Assembly (NCBI GenBank): GCA_020848545.1
Contig: JADLHZ010000104.1
Span: forward strand, 1-64,000
Source of the DNA: Deltaproteobacteria bacterium
Lineage (GTDB): Bacteria > Myxococcota > JADLHZ01
Direction: 5' to 3'
Length of the DNA: 64,000 bases
Under the pieces are notes generated by a model. The model did not search any database. It saw nothing but the letters and a program-made list of their open reading frames with translations, and was not told the origin of the DNA. This document shows, one piece after another, positions 53,216-63,187 of the stretch. The translations under genes and the position numbers were made by a program. How positions within the stretch are numbered: position 1 is the first letter of the stretch; each line of letters begins with the position of its first letter.

Positions 53216-54231
53216 CGGCGTGCGGAAGCGAGCGCAAGGTGTACATGGAAGGCGTGCAACTGGCGAGCGTACACGCGCAGCTCGCTCGGAACGCCAGCGC
53301 GAGCGCAAGCGGCGTGCATCCTCGTCGCGTCGTCCTTGAGGTGATCCCATTCACCGACGGTGAGGAAGAACGCCGGCAGCGGGCGCACGGATCGAGGTCC
53401 GCGCTCGAAAGCGACGAGCGGGTCCAGGAGATCCGTGAGCGCGCCGAGCTCGTCGGTGGGAGCATAGAGGTCGGCAAGCTCTTCGTAGCGATCTCGTAAG
53501 AACCACCCCAACGAGAAGCGTTCGCCAAGTCGCCGCGCGTTCGTGACCTCGAGCACGCCCGAGGCGGCGAGCACGACGCGGGGGACGACCCCGGTCTCGA
53601 ACACGGTGCGCGCGAATGGCTCGTCGCGCTCCGAACAAGCGAGCAGAGCCAGCCCGGTGACGAGGTTCGCGCCCGCGCTCTCGCCGGCGAGCACGAATCG
53701 GGACAGGTCCCCGCCGAGCTCCCCGGCATGCGCTGCCGCGAAGGCGTAGGCTTGCGCGAGGTCCGCCAGGGCCGCGGGAAAGCGATGCTGCGGCGCCCGG
53801 CGATAGGTCGCGCTGAACACCAGGAAACCAGCGCGCGCGAGCATCGCGCCGATGGGCCAGGCGCTCGCCTTGCTGCCTGCCCAGAAGCCGCCGCCGTGGA
53901 CGTAGAGCAACACGGGCAGCTGGCCGGACACCGCCCGCGCACGAAAGATATCCAAGCGCCGATCGGCGTCGTTCGAGCCGGAATAGTCGACGTCGGCGGT
54001 CATCTCGACCCGTCCGAGACGAAGGCGCGAGCGTCGCCCGAGCCCCTCGACCGCGAGCATCGCCGAGGCCACGAGCTCGAGCGCCCCGCGCCCCGCCCAG
54101 CGACGCCAGGCGAGCCACCGCGGGACGCGCGGCGGCATTCCGAGGAAGGTGCGTTCCGCCTTCGTCACATCGCTCAGAGATTCGCCCACCATCGAACGGC
54201 GCATTGTCGTGCGATTCGGCCACGCGCGCAA
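53152..54231 (-). CDS. Alpha/beta hydrolase, hormone-sensitive-lipase type
   Basis: A 359-residue esterase/lipase. The HGGG oxyanion motif is at residues 112-115 (LYVHGGGFWAGS), the nucleophile Ser185 in GESAGANL, the acidic residue in LTVGEWDHLKDD and the His in QLHAFHVHLAL. This is the HSL/acetyl-esterase family. The first 60 residues are variable; ATGs at residues 10 and 14 are possible starts. Its 3' end overlaps the GH1 gene, so the pair is probably translationally linked and may act on the same glycolipid or acylated sugar (inference). Confidence 0.88.
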   Translation of the reverse strand: MRAWPNRTTMRRSMVGESLSDVTKAERTFLGMPPRVPRWLAWRRWAGRGALELVASAMLAVEGLGRRSRLRLGRVEMTADVDYSGSNDADRRLDIFRARAVSGQLPVLLYVHGGGFWAGSKASAWPIGAMLARAGFLVFSATYRRAPQHRFPAALADLAQAYAFAAAHAGELGGDLSRFVLAGESAGANLVTGLALLACSERDEPFARTVFETGVVPRVVLAASGVLEVTNARRLGERFSLGWFLRDRYEELADLYAPTDELGALTDLLDPLVAFERGPRSVRPLPAFFLTVGEWDHLKDDATRMHAACARAGVPSELRVYARQLHAFHVHLALASARRCWRDQLDFVARYGILPCSRG

Positions 54232-54341
54232 CCCCCGCGAGGTCGGCCTGGCGTCGATGGCACCGGCGGAAGACGGGCAACGGCCGTCGAGTTGCTGAGC
54301 GCTCGGGCGGCGGCTAGGCTACGAGGGGCGCGGAGGCGACG

Positions 54342-56069
54342 ATGACCGAACGCACGATGGCTCTTCTTCTTGCCTGCGCGTGCTTTGCCACCGCGGCGGG
54401 CTGCCGCGCAGCGTCGAGCGCATCGCCAGTCGGATCGAACGTCGACGCCGCCGCGCCGCCGACGCCAGATCCACAACTCGACCCAAGCCCGAATCCCGAT
54501 CCGAACGTTTGCACGGTGCCCGGAACCGGGGCCTGCACGAGCGCCCCCGCGGCGATCCCGTGCCCCGATCCCGTGCTCGGCGCGACCGTCTATTACGTCT
54601 GCGATTGCGGGGCCGGGGCCGATCCGAACTGCGTTCCCGGAGACGACGCGGCCGCGGGCACCTCCGCCGCTGCTCCCTGGCGTAGCTACTCGAGAGCGCG
54701 GCAGGCGTTCGGGGGCCTGCCGGCCGGAGGAACGATCGCGTTTTGCCGCGGGGGCTCCTTCGACGCGACCGGCGCGTCGTCTCGACGCTGGGTCGCGACC
54801 GCCTGCCGCGCCGATGCCCCGTGCACGGTGCGCGCCTATGCCCCGGCATGGGGCGGCGGCAACGAACCCCGCCCCATCCTGCACGCGGGCGGAGAGAACC
54901 TGTTCGCGCTCGAGGATTCCGGCGAGCCCGACACAGAGGCCGGCTTCGTCTTTCTCGATCTGGATCTCCGCGGCGACGGCGGCGGCTGGGCCTTCTTCCT
55001 CTACAACGACGTCGACGACGTGATGCTCTGCAACCTCGCCATCTCCCAGTTCGAGATCGGCGTGCACGTGGGCGGGGCCAACGCGGGCGGCACCGGCGAC
55101 GGCAAGAACGAGCGCGTCACGCTGCGAAACTCCGAGGTGACGGGAAACGCCGGACAGGGCTGGCTGGGAAGCTGCAGTGGCTGCGCCATCGAGTACTCGC
55201 GCTTCGACAACAACGGCTTCGCGCAGGCGGTCTTCAGCCACAACATCTACCTCTCGGGGTCCAACGGCGCCTACGCGATCGGCGAGCGCGTCGTCGGCAA
55301 CACGCTGTCACGCTCGGCCTTCGTCGGCGGCGCCTGCCAGGGCGTGTCGCTCGTGGTGCACGGGCGGCACCGCGGCTTGCTCGTCGAGGGTAACACCGTC
55401 TTCGAGGATCCGGGCACGGCCGGCGACGGATGCTGGGGGATTGCGGTCGACCCGGGCTACAGCGAGGCCGAGGGGTTCGAGGACGTCGTCATCACCCGCA
55501 ACGTCGTGCGCGACGTGGGCAACATCGGCATCGGCGTCGCGGCCTGCGCGCGGTGCACGATCGAGAACAACGTCGTCATCAAGAATACCTCCGGGGTTGG
55601 AATCGCCGCGCCCGACCGAGCCCGCGGGGTCGACGACCTCGCTCAGGACGCCGTCGTCGTTCGCAATAACTCGATCTTTCTCGGAATGGACGGCACCGGC
55701 ATCCGCCTGAACGCAGATGGGGCCGGCCACCATGCGGTATCGAACGCCATCCTCGCCCCGGGCGGCGCATGCTTCGACGCAGACCTCGCGCCAGGCGCCT
55801 ACGCCATGTTCGACTACAACGTCTGCCAGGCCGGCGTCTGGGAAGAGGCGGCGGGCGCGCTCACCGCGTGGCAGGCCGCGACAGGACACGACGCCCACTC
55901 GTTGTCGGCGGATCCCGGCTTCGCGAGCACCGTCGCTCCGGTCGATCTCTCGTCGGCGAGCGCGTCGTCGGCCATCGTCGATCACGGTCATCCGTCGGCA
56001 AGCGCGCCCCTGACGGCCATCGGTGCGGCGCGCTCGTCCCCGCCGGACGCCGGCGCACACGAACGCTGA
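54342..56069 (+). CDS. Exported parallel beta-helix lipoprotein
   Basis: 575 residues. The start at ATG 54342 is fixed by GGAGG five bases upstream; the signal peptide ends in the lipobox TAAGC. A Pro/Asp-rich linker and a Cys-rich segment follow. Residues about 150-500 are right-handed beta-helix repeats of about 22 residues (NSEVTGNAGQGWLGSCSGC, NVVRDVGNIGIGVAACARCT, NNVVIKNTSGVGIA). Such folds often bind or cleave polysaccharides, but no catalytic motif could be named. Proposed location: outer membrane surface. Confidence 0.8.
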   Translation: MTERTMALLLACACFATAAGCRAASSASPVGSNVDAAAPPTPDPQLDPSPNPDPNVCTVPGTGACTSAPAAIPCPDPVLGATVYYVCDCGAGADPNCVPGDDAAAGTSAAAPWRSYSRARQAFGGLPAGGTIAFCRGGSFDATGASSRRWVATACRADAPCTVRAYAPAWGGGNEPRPILHAGGENLFALEDSGEPDTEAGFVFLDLDLRGDGGGWAFFLYNDVDDVMLCNLAISQFEIGVHVGGANAGGTGDGKNERVTLRNSEVTGNAGQGWLGSCSGCAIEYSRFDNNGFAQAVFSHNIYLSGSNGAYAIGERVVGNTLSRSAFVGGACQGVSLVVHGRHRGLLVEGNTVFEDPGTAGDGCWGIAVDPGYSEAEGFEDVVITRNVVRDVGNIGIGVAACARCTIENNVVIKNTSGVGIAAPDRARGVDDLAQDAVVVRNNSIFLGMDGTGIRLNADGAGHHAVSNAILAPGGACFDADLAPGAYAMFDYNVCQAGVWEEAAGALTAWQAATGHDAHSLSADPGFASTVAPVDLSSASASSAIVDHGHPSASAPLTAIGAARSSPPDAGAHER

Positions 56070-56289
56070 ATGCCGGTGACCGCAGCCGAGACAGGTCCGG
56101 TCACGCTGCCTGCCCGCGCCCGGATCAGGTAGGTGCGCGGCGCTGCCGGCTCCAGAGTCGGGTAGGTCAAGAGCGAGACCTTGACGAACCTGAGGCTCGT
56201 GCACGGTGGGGACGATGGGGCTTGCGATGACGCGACGGGTCGGTCACATCTCTTACGCGTTTGCGATGCCTTATGTACAATGCGTGTCG

Positions 56290-59200
56290 ATGCGCTCTCT
56301 GTGGGTTGTACTTTCCGCGCTGCTCGGCGCGTGCTGGGTGGCGCCGCTACGCGAGGCCCCAGAGGCCACGACGCCCACCCGCCACCTCGTCCTCGACGAA
56401 GGCAATCCGCCGCCGAAGTTTGTCGCCTACTCGCCCGCGAGCCCGAACGATTCCCGTCGCACGATCCTGATCGGCGAGAGCGAAGCCGGCAGCGTCGTGC
56501 ACGTCTTCAAGGGCGAGGAGTGCTCGGAGACCTCGCCGGCGCAAGCGCTCGCGGGGACCGACGGACGCTTTCAACTCGCCGTCGAGGGGGATGCGAACTC
56601 GACCACCGCGTTTGCGGCATTCGCCGAGTTCGGCGACGGCACGACATCGGCCTGTGTCGGCATGAGCGCCTACACCCACGACGACCTTCCGCCCGTGCTC
56701 GACGCCTCGGCCCCGGCCGTCGGTAGAGACCCCGCGCCGATCGTCACGATCTCGAGCGAGCCGGGCGTTCGCGTGTCGCTGTATTCCGCGCCCGACTGTC
56801 AAGGATCGTCGAGCGCATCCGAAGTGATCGGCGCCGGCGGCAGCGCGACGCTAACAGGCGCCGCCGTCCTCGAGCACACGACGCCACTCAGCATTCGGGC
56901 TCTGGACAATGCCGGCAACAGTGCTTGCGTGAACCTCTCATACGTCCATGACTCCGGACCGCCGGCCGTCGTAGCAACCATCGTCGCCGACGCGGCCTCT
57001 CCCGACACCGAGCTGCGCTTCGAAGTGACGGCGCTCGATCCAGCGAAAGTTGCGGGCGGCGCGGGAAGTGGCGTCGTCGAGGTCGAGGCGTGCGTGTCGC
57101 TCGATCCACTTGGCTGCGCTTCTGGGTTCGCGGCGACGCACAGCGAAAAGACGAGTGATGAAAACGCACTCATCGAGGCAAGCGGCCTTCTGCCTGATAC
57201 TCATTACTACGGGCGCGTTCGGGCGCGAGACGCCGCGGGCAACGCGAGCGAAACGGGGCTCCTCGGCCTGCGCACCGCAGGCGACCGCGGCGTGCGCGCC
57301 ATCGCTGTCGGTGATCTCTACATATGCGCGCTGATGGCCAACGGCCGCGTCAACTGCCTCGGCCAAAACACCTCGGCGCAAGTCGGCCTGCCGCCGGCGG
57401 CTGGCTACGTCACGACGCCGAACCTGATTCGCCTCGAAGACGGCACGCCCCTCGAACGCGCCGTCGACATCGCCGCGGGCCCCGAGCACGCCTGCGCGCT
57501 CACCTCGGACGGGAACGTCTACTGTTGGGGCGGCAACAACGAGGGCCAGCTCGGGGACCGCTACATCTCCGCGACCGGAGCGCCAAGGCCGTGGGCGGCG
57601 CAGGCCAACCACATCAATAACCCCCCTGTTCTGGCGATCGCCGTCGGGGACGCGAGCAGCTGCTTCTTACACGTCGACGGCCGCGTGCGCTGCTTCGGGG
57701 CTGCGAGCCTCGGTCAAGTTGGGCGCGGCGGGGCCTGCGACAATACGTCCTCAACGCCGTGTCTCTCCCCGCAGCTACTGACGTCGTCGGGCGCGGCCCC
57801 TGTGTCGACGATGGTCGGACCGGATCTCGACGCGGTCATCCAAATCGTCGGCAACCGCGAGCACTACTGCGCGCTACGCTCGTCCGGCGATGTCTGGTGC
57901 TGGGGCAGAAACGACAAAGCGCAGCTCGGCATCGGCGACACGAACACGCGAGCGAAGGCCAATCCGGTCGCCGGCTTCGGCGCGGCCGTCGCGCTAACGA
58001 CGACGCGCTTCAACACCTGCGCGCTCGGCGCCGACGGAGCCGTCCGCTGCTCGGGCGACAACGCCGGTAGCGGCATCCTCGGCGTCTCGCCAGCGACGCT
58101 CCCGCTGGCGACCACCCCGGCCCTGCTGCCGGGTCTGAGCGCGACCGAGCTTCGTGGCGGAAATCATTTCCTCTGTGCCCGGCAAATAGACGGCGAGCTG
58201 CGCTGCCTTGGTCAGAACGTCGGCGGCGCGCTCGGCAATCCCAGCTTCCCCGTCGGCGTTGGGGCGGTGACACCGCAGACGGTGATGGCGAGCGGCGTAG
58301 CGCAGCGCGCCGGCCGGATCGCCTGCGGCAGGTATGCGTGCTGCGCGCTCGAGGGCGGCCGAACCTCTTGCTGGGGTGAATCGCCGTTCGATGGCAGCGC
58401 GGTCACGTCGGCGCAGCCGATCACATGGCCGAAGACTCCGTCGGGCGTTGAGCGCGTGGCGGCGGGCGCCGCACACGCCTGCGCGCTGCTGACGTCAGGC
58501 GAGCTCCAGTGCTGGGGTGACTCGACCCTCGGCCAAGCCGGCATCGTCGGCCCGGCACCGGTGCTCTTCCCGCGCTCGATCACTTCATCGCGCCGCTACC
58601 GAGAGGTCGTCGCGGGGACCAACCACACGTGCGCGCTCGGCGACGACGGGTTCGTTGATTGCTTTGGCGACAGCACGTACGGCCAGGCCGGCGTCTCGGC
58701 GAGCATCGCCAGCGCGCTGCAACAAACCGAGCGTGCGCGCGCGATCGCGGCCGGCGCGCGGCACACCTGCCTCCTCGGCGCGACGGGAGTCGTCCGGTGT
58801 TTCGGAGACAACGGCTCAGGCCAGCTCGGCCGGGTCAGCGCGACGACCCACGTGCCCGGGGACATGGCGGGCAGCGCCGGTACGCGCGCCCTGGGGCTTG
58901 GCAGCGATCACTCCTGCATCCTGCTCGCGACCGGCGGCGTCTCTTGCGCCGGCAAGAACACGAGTGGCCAGCTCGGCGACAACGGCGGCCCCGGAGGGAC
59001 CACGCTCGTCTCGGCGCTCGACGAGGCAAGCGGCCTCGCCCTCGCAGCCATCGCCGAGCTCTTGGTAGGCGGCGCCCGCTCGTGCGCCCGGCGCCCGAAC
59101 GGCGGACTCGCGTGTTGGGGCGAAAACGCCGGCGGCGGTCTCGCGGTGGGCAGCGGAGCGGCAACCGTGTTGCGCGCCCGCACGGTGACCGGCGCGACGG

Positions 59201-59499
59201 AGACGCGCATTTGCGCCGGGGGCGCTCGTCATACCTGCGGCTTTCCGAGCGGGTGTTTTGGCGCCAATGACTTTGGCGCGATCGGGCTCGGCGCTTCCGC
59301 CGTGGCGACGGCGCCGGTTGGGCTCGCGTTGCCGCTGGCGTTCGGCCCGCGCGGCGTGGCGCTCGGGACCGACACGACGTTCGTCACCGGGGCGGGGGGT
59401 CGCTTGGTCGTCCTCGGCAGAAACGACCGAGGGCAGCTTGGCCTCGGCGAGGCCATTGCGGAGCTCGCCGAGCCGACGGAGTTGGCGCATGTTCCGTAG
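56290..59499 (+). CDS. Lipoprotein with about 14 RCC1-like repeats
   Basis: 1069 residues from ATG 56290, which gives MRSLWVVLSALLGAC with a clear lipobox; longer open frame upstream is discarded. Residues 40-330 have Ig-like units and an FN3-type segment. From about 335 to the end there are some 14 repeats of about 52 residues with the RCC1 pattern HxCAL..GxVxCWGxNxxGQLG, e.g. HACALTSDGNVYCWGGNNEG and HTCALGDDGFVDCFG. Most repeats hold two Cys, likely a disulfide per blade. Fourteen is twice seven, fitting two seven-bladed propellers. The stop overlaps the next start by 11 bases. Confidence 0.85.
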   Translation: MRSLWVVLSALLGACWVAPLREAPEATTPTRHLVLDEGNPPPKFVAYSPASPNDSRRTILIGESEAGSVVHVFKGEECSETSPAQALAGTDGRFQLAVEGDANSTTAFAAFAEFGDGTTSACVGMSAYTHDDLPPVLDASAPAVGRDPAPIVTISSEPGVRVSLYSAPDCQGSSSASEVIGAGGSATLTGAAVLEHTTPLSIRALDNAGNSACVNLSYVHDSGPPAVVATIVADAASPDTELRFEVTALDPAKVAGGAGSGVVEVEACVSLDPLGCASGFAATHSEKTSDENALIEASGLLPDTHYYGRVRARDAAGNASETGLLGLRTAGDRGVRAIAVGDLYICALMANGRVNCLGQNTSAQVGLPPAAGYVTTPNLIRLEDGTPLERAVDIAAGPEHACALTSDGNVYCWGGNNEGQLGDRYISATGAPRPWAAQANHINNPPVLAIAVGDASSCFLHVDGRVRCFGAASLGQVGRGGACDNTSSTPCLSPQLLTSSGAAPVSTMVGPDLDAVIQIVGNREHYCALRSSGDVWCWGRNDKAQLGIGDTNTRAKANPVAGFGAAVALTTTRFNTCALGADGAVRCSGDNAGSGILGVSPATLPLATTPALLPGLSATELRGGNHFLCARQIDGELRCLGQNVGGALGNPSFPVGVGAVTPQTVMASGVAQRAGRIACGRYACCALEGGRTSCWGESPFDGSAVTSAQPITWPKTPSGVERVAAGAAHACALLTSGELQCWGDSTLGQAGIVGPAPVLFPRSITSSRRYREVVAGTNHTCALGDDGFVDCFGDSTYGQAGVSASIASALQQTERARAIAAGARHTCLLGATGVVRCFGDNGSGQLGRVSATTHVPGDMAGSAGTRALGLGSDHSCILLATGGVSCAGKNTSGQLGDNGGPGGTTLVSALDEASGLALAAIAELLVGGARSCARRPNGGLACWGENAGGGLAVGSGAATVLRARTVTGATETRICAGGARHTCGFPSGCFGANDFGAIGLGASAVATAPVGLALPLAFGPRGVALGTDTTFVTGAGGRLVVLGRNDRGQLGLGEAIAELAEPTELAHVP

Positions 59500-62400
59500 C
59501 ATGCTCGCGTTCGTGTTGATCGTGCGGGCGACGGCCGTCGCGGCGGCGCCGATCTCATTGCTCGCCGACCTCAACGATTCGCCGGTGATATCGCAGTTTC
59601 CAACGGGTTTCGTGCCGGTGGGCGCCGAGACGTTCTTCTTTGCCGCCAACCAGCTCTGGGCCACCGACGGCACGCCGGCCTCACGACGCGCCATTGCGCT
59701 GACCGGGGGCGCGGTCCCGACGCTCGGCGCGCGGGTCGTCTCGAACGGCAAGCTCTACTTTCTCGCGTCGAGCCAAGCGACCGGCACGGAGCTGTGGGTG
59801 AGCGATGGGACGGGCGCAGGCACGCACCTCGTGAAGGACCTCTGCGCCGGCGCTTGCAGCCCGAGCATCGAGGCGCTTACGGCGCTGAATGGCGACGTCT
59901 ATTTCGTCGGGCCCGGCGTGACGGCGGGGCGCAAAGCCGTGTTTCGCGTCGCGCCGGCCGACGACGACTGCACTCTGCTCAACGAAGGCTTCGAAACCAC
60001 GCAGATCGGCGGCATGGTCGCGTTCGGCGGACGCCTCGTTCTCGCGAGCGACGCCGTCGGCTACTCGGGCACGGAAAAGCAACTCTGGGCGATCGATCCG
60101 GTCTCGCCAGGCGCGCCCGTGAACCTGTGCACCGCAAACACCAGCTGCGACCCGAACAACCTATTTGTCGCGGCCGCGAGCGTCCTGCTGTTTTCAGGCA
60201 AGGACGGCAACGGCGTCGAGCTCTGGCGCGCGACGAGCGTCGCCGCCGGCAACGCCGTCCTCTACCAGGACATCGCCGCCGGCGCCCCCTCCAGCTTGAC
60301 CGCGGATCCCCGCTTCGTCGTGACAGCGAATGGCACCGTCTTCTTCACGACGGGCGGAAGCTCGCCCCATCTCTACAGGCTCTCGAACCCGGCTGGCGCA
60401 GGCCCCGCGGTGGACCGCACAGCCACGCTCACGAAGATCCGGCCGCCGCGCGCCGTCGTCGGCGATCGCTTGTTCTTCGCCGCGGAAGGCGGCGTCGTGG
60501 GGGTCGAGCTCTACACGATCGATACCGTCGCCCTGTCTCCGTCCTTCGTCAAAGAGCTTCGCCCCGGCGTCAGCGACGCGTTCGATCTGGATACCTCGAT
60601 CGTGGCTGGTCCAGTGCCCGGGACGGCGATCTTTTCTGCCACGGACGGCGTCGGCGACGGTTTGTACTCGAGCGACGGAACCGCCGGTGGAACGGTGCTT
60701 CTCAAGAAGCCGTTTCACGTCTCGAGCGGGAGCGTCACGCGCGCGGGGGCGCGCGTGTACATGACGGCGACCGGCCCGGACGCCGGCGGGTGGATCAGTG
60801 ACGGCACCGCCAATGGCACGGTGAGCCTCGGTACGTTCGCGTACCAAGACGAGGGCTCGGACCCGAGGTTGTTTGCCAGCGGCGCGGGTTTCGCGTGGTT
60901 TTCGGCCAGGGCGGCCGACGGCCTCGAGCGATTCTATTCCGTGCGCTTGCGCGATCGCGTCCTCAAACCGATCGGCGAATACTTCGAGCCCCTCACCGCC
61001 TTCGTCAACGACTTCTACGTATCCTTGCGCGCGCTGCCCGTGAGGATGGTCGGCATTGCGCGAGACCGACGCGATGCGCGAATGAAGCTCATCGGTGGCG
61101 ACGGCGACCGCGTCGTGGTGCTCGCCGGCGTGGGTGGCACGATCGGCGCGACGGAGGCGAGCTACGTCGAGCTCGGAGGAAACGGCCTCGCGTACTCGCG
61201 CGCGACCATCGCTGGCGAGCAGAAGCTGATTGAGACCGACGGTACGCCTCAGGGCACGCGCGTCGTCGCCGCCGCCGGGACGGTGGATCGCGTGATCGGC
61301 AGTGACAACGGACGGTTGTTCTTCTCGCGGCGCACCGCTGGCGGATCGGAGCTGTACGCGTACGACCTCGGCGCGGGCACGGTGGCTTTGCTCGGCTCCT
61401 CGACGTTCAAGTACCCCGCCGGCGCGGGGATTGTGGCTGGGCGCGCGTTCATCTGCCTCGGCGACGATCCGAACACGCCGTCGACCTTCGAGTACCTGGT
61501 GAGCGACGGCGTCAGCACGCAAGTTTCTGCGACCTGCCAGACGCCGACCGGCGCCCGCTTCGGACCGAACGCGCTCGCCCGCACCGAAGGGGGCAACCTG
61601 GTCGTCGATCTCGGCGCCGGGCCGTTCGTGCTGGTGGCTGCGGCGGACAGCCCGAAAGTGCTCGGCGCGCTCCCGGGCCAGCTCTTCTTCTTGCGCACGG
61701 TTGCGGGCGTCGGCAGCGAGCTATGGGCGAGCGATGGCAGCCCAGCAAACACGCGCATGGTCGCCGAGATCGTGGCGGGGGCGGGTTCCCCTGTGCTCAC
61801 CAGCTTCTTGGCGCTGGAGGACGTCGGCCGCGTGCTCTTCACGGCAGGCGACGACGCGGCCGACCGCGAGCTGTGGACGAGCGACGGAACGCCTCTCGGC
61901 ACGTTTCGGCTGGCCAACCTGAACGCAACCGCCTCATCGTTCCCAACCGGAACGACGCGCGCCGGCCGCTTCGTACTGTTCTCCGCCGCCGTTGAGGGGG
62001 GGCGTGAGCCGTACGCGCTCGACGTCTACGAGCAATTCGGGCCACACGCCGATCTTTCTTTGCAGTGGCTGGCGAGCGAGGTGCGGGTCGGTGAGGGCTT
62101 CGCGCTCACCGCGCGTGTACACAACGACGGCCCCGACACGGCGCCCGAGGCGTGGCTCGAGATCGAGCTGCCACAGAACGCGACGCTGCTCGCCGTACCT
62201 GCCGGCTGCGCGGTGACGGGCGTCACGCTCGTCTGCGTCCTCGCCAGCCTTGCGCCTGGGGCCGATGCAGACGTTGCCCTCTCGCTGCGCGCCGACGCGG
62301 TGGCGATCGTGACGATGCGCGGCTCGCTCTATGCCCCGCAAAGCCACGATCCTGCCGGCGCCAACGACGTCGCCACGACCAAACTCACGGTGCGAGGCAC

Positions 62401-62932
62401 GGTCGATCTGCGGCTCAGCTCGGACGACGATCTTCGCGGCGCCGTTGCCGGCGACACGGTGACGCTCGCCGTCACCGTCGAGAACCGCGGCGCGACGGCA
62501 GCGACCTTGGTCAGGCTCTCCGTCACGCTGGCGCCGAACACCGAGCTCCCCGCGACCTACAGTGGGCCCTGCGCGGCGCTCGGGCCGACGGCCCTGCGTT
62601 GCCCGCTGGCCGATCTCGACGCCGACGAGCGCCGTGGTTTCGTCCTGCCGCTACGAACGACGAGCACCGACCCAGCGACCTTGTCGTTTTCAGTAGACAG
62701 CGCCGAACCAGACGTCGATCCGAGCAACAACGCGTTGAGCACGCAGCTCGAGGTCGCGGGTCGGGACGTAAAGCGCGTTGGCGAGCTGTCCCCCCCGCCG
62801 CCCGCGACGCGCGCCGGATGCGCCTGTCGGTCCGGGGACAATGGCAACACCTGGATGCTCGTCCTGCTGCTCCTGACACTGAAGCGCCGCCGCCCTCGCT
62901 GCCCATTGGACGCACCTCACCCGGAGAAATAA
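59489..62932 (+). CDS. ELWxxDGT-repeat exported protein with MYXO-CTERM-like tail
   Basis: 1147 residues. ATG 59489 has GGAG eight bases upstream and overlaps the RCC1 gene end; ATG 59501 is an alternative. After a signal peptide (cleaved near VAAAP) there are ELWxxDGTxxGT repeats (LWATDGTPAS, ELWVSDGTGAGTHLVKDL, ELWTSDGTPLGTFRLANL), a propeller-like series to about residue 840. One or two DUF11/CARDB-like domains follow (about 845-1090). The end is GCACRSGDNGNTWMLVLLLL followed by KRRRPR, a Cys-helix-Arg sorting tail. It is expected on the outer membrane. Confidence 0.85.
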   Translation: MFRSMLAFVLIVRATAVAAAPISLLADLNDSPVISQFPTGFVPVGAETFFFAANQLWATDGTPASRRAIALTGGAVPTLGARVVSNGKLYFLASSQATGTELWVSDGTGAGTHLVKDLCAGACSPSIEALTALNGDVYFVGPGVTAGRKAVFRVAPADDDCTLLNEGFETTQIGGMVAFGGRLVLASDAVGYSGTEKQLWAIDPVSPGAPVNLCTANTSCDPNNLFVAAASVLLFSGKDGNGVELWRATSVAAGNAVLYQDIAAGAPSSLTADPRFVVTANGTVFFTTGGSSPHLYRLSNPAGAGPAVDRTATLTKIRPPRAVVGDRLFFAAEGGVVGVELYTIDTVALSPSFVKELRPGVSDAFDLDTSIVAGPVPGTAIFSATDGVGDGLYSSDGTAGGTVLLKKPFHVSSGSVTRAGARVYMTATGPDAGGWISDGTANGTVSLGTFAYQDEGSDPRLFASGAGFAWFSARAADGLERFYSVRLRDRVLKPIGEYFEPLTAFVNDFYVSLRALPVRMVGIARDRRDARMKLIGGDGDRVVVLAGVGGTIGATEASYVELGGNGLAYSRATIAGEQKLIETDGTPQGTRVVAAAGTVDRVIGSDNGRLFFSRRTAGGSELYAYDLGAGTVALLGSSTFKYPAGAGIVAGRAFICLGDDPNTPSTFEYLVSDGVSTQVSATCQTPTGARFGPNALARTEGGNLVVDLGAGPFVLVAAADSPKVLGALPGQLFFLRTVAGVGSELWASDGSPANTRMVAEIVAGAGSPVLTSFLALEDVGRVLFTAGDDAADRELWTSDGTPLGTFRLANLNATASSFPTGTTRAGRFVLFSAAVEGGREPYALDVYEQFGPHADLSLQWLASEVRVGEGFALTARVHNDGPDTAPEAWLEIELPQNATLLAVPAGCAVTGVTLVCVLASLAPGADADVALSLRADAVAIVTMRGSLYAPQSHDPAGANDVATTKLTVRGTVDLRLSSDDDLRGAVAGDTVTLAVTVENRGATAATLVRLSVTLAPNTELPATYSGPCAALGPTALRCPLADLDADERRGFVLPLRTTSTDPATLSFSVDSAEPDVDPSNNALSTQLEVAGRDVKRVGELSPPPPATRAGCACRSGDNGNTWMLVLLLLTLKRRRPRCPLDAPHPEK

Positions 62933-63187
62933 CTACAGCGTGTCCGGTAATTGAAAGGCAAGAAATCAGCGTCAGCGATCGCCGCCAGCAGCGACTGCCC
63001 GCAGCAGCAGCCTCGCTCGCTCCCGGGTGCCTCTCGTCTCTCGCCCTTCGCTTATCCAACCAGAACCATATCCCTTCTCTTCGCCATCTCCCGAATCAAC
63101 TTGTTCAAGTTGAACCCATCATCCTCGCTGAGCGCGCAGCAGGTTTGTTGAAGCCGTACTTCTGGTGCTTGATCGTCCCGTACCAAG

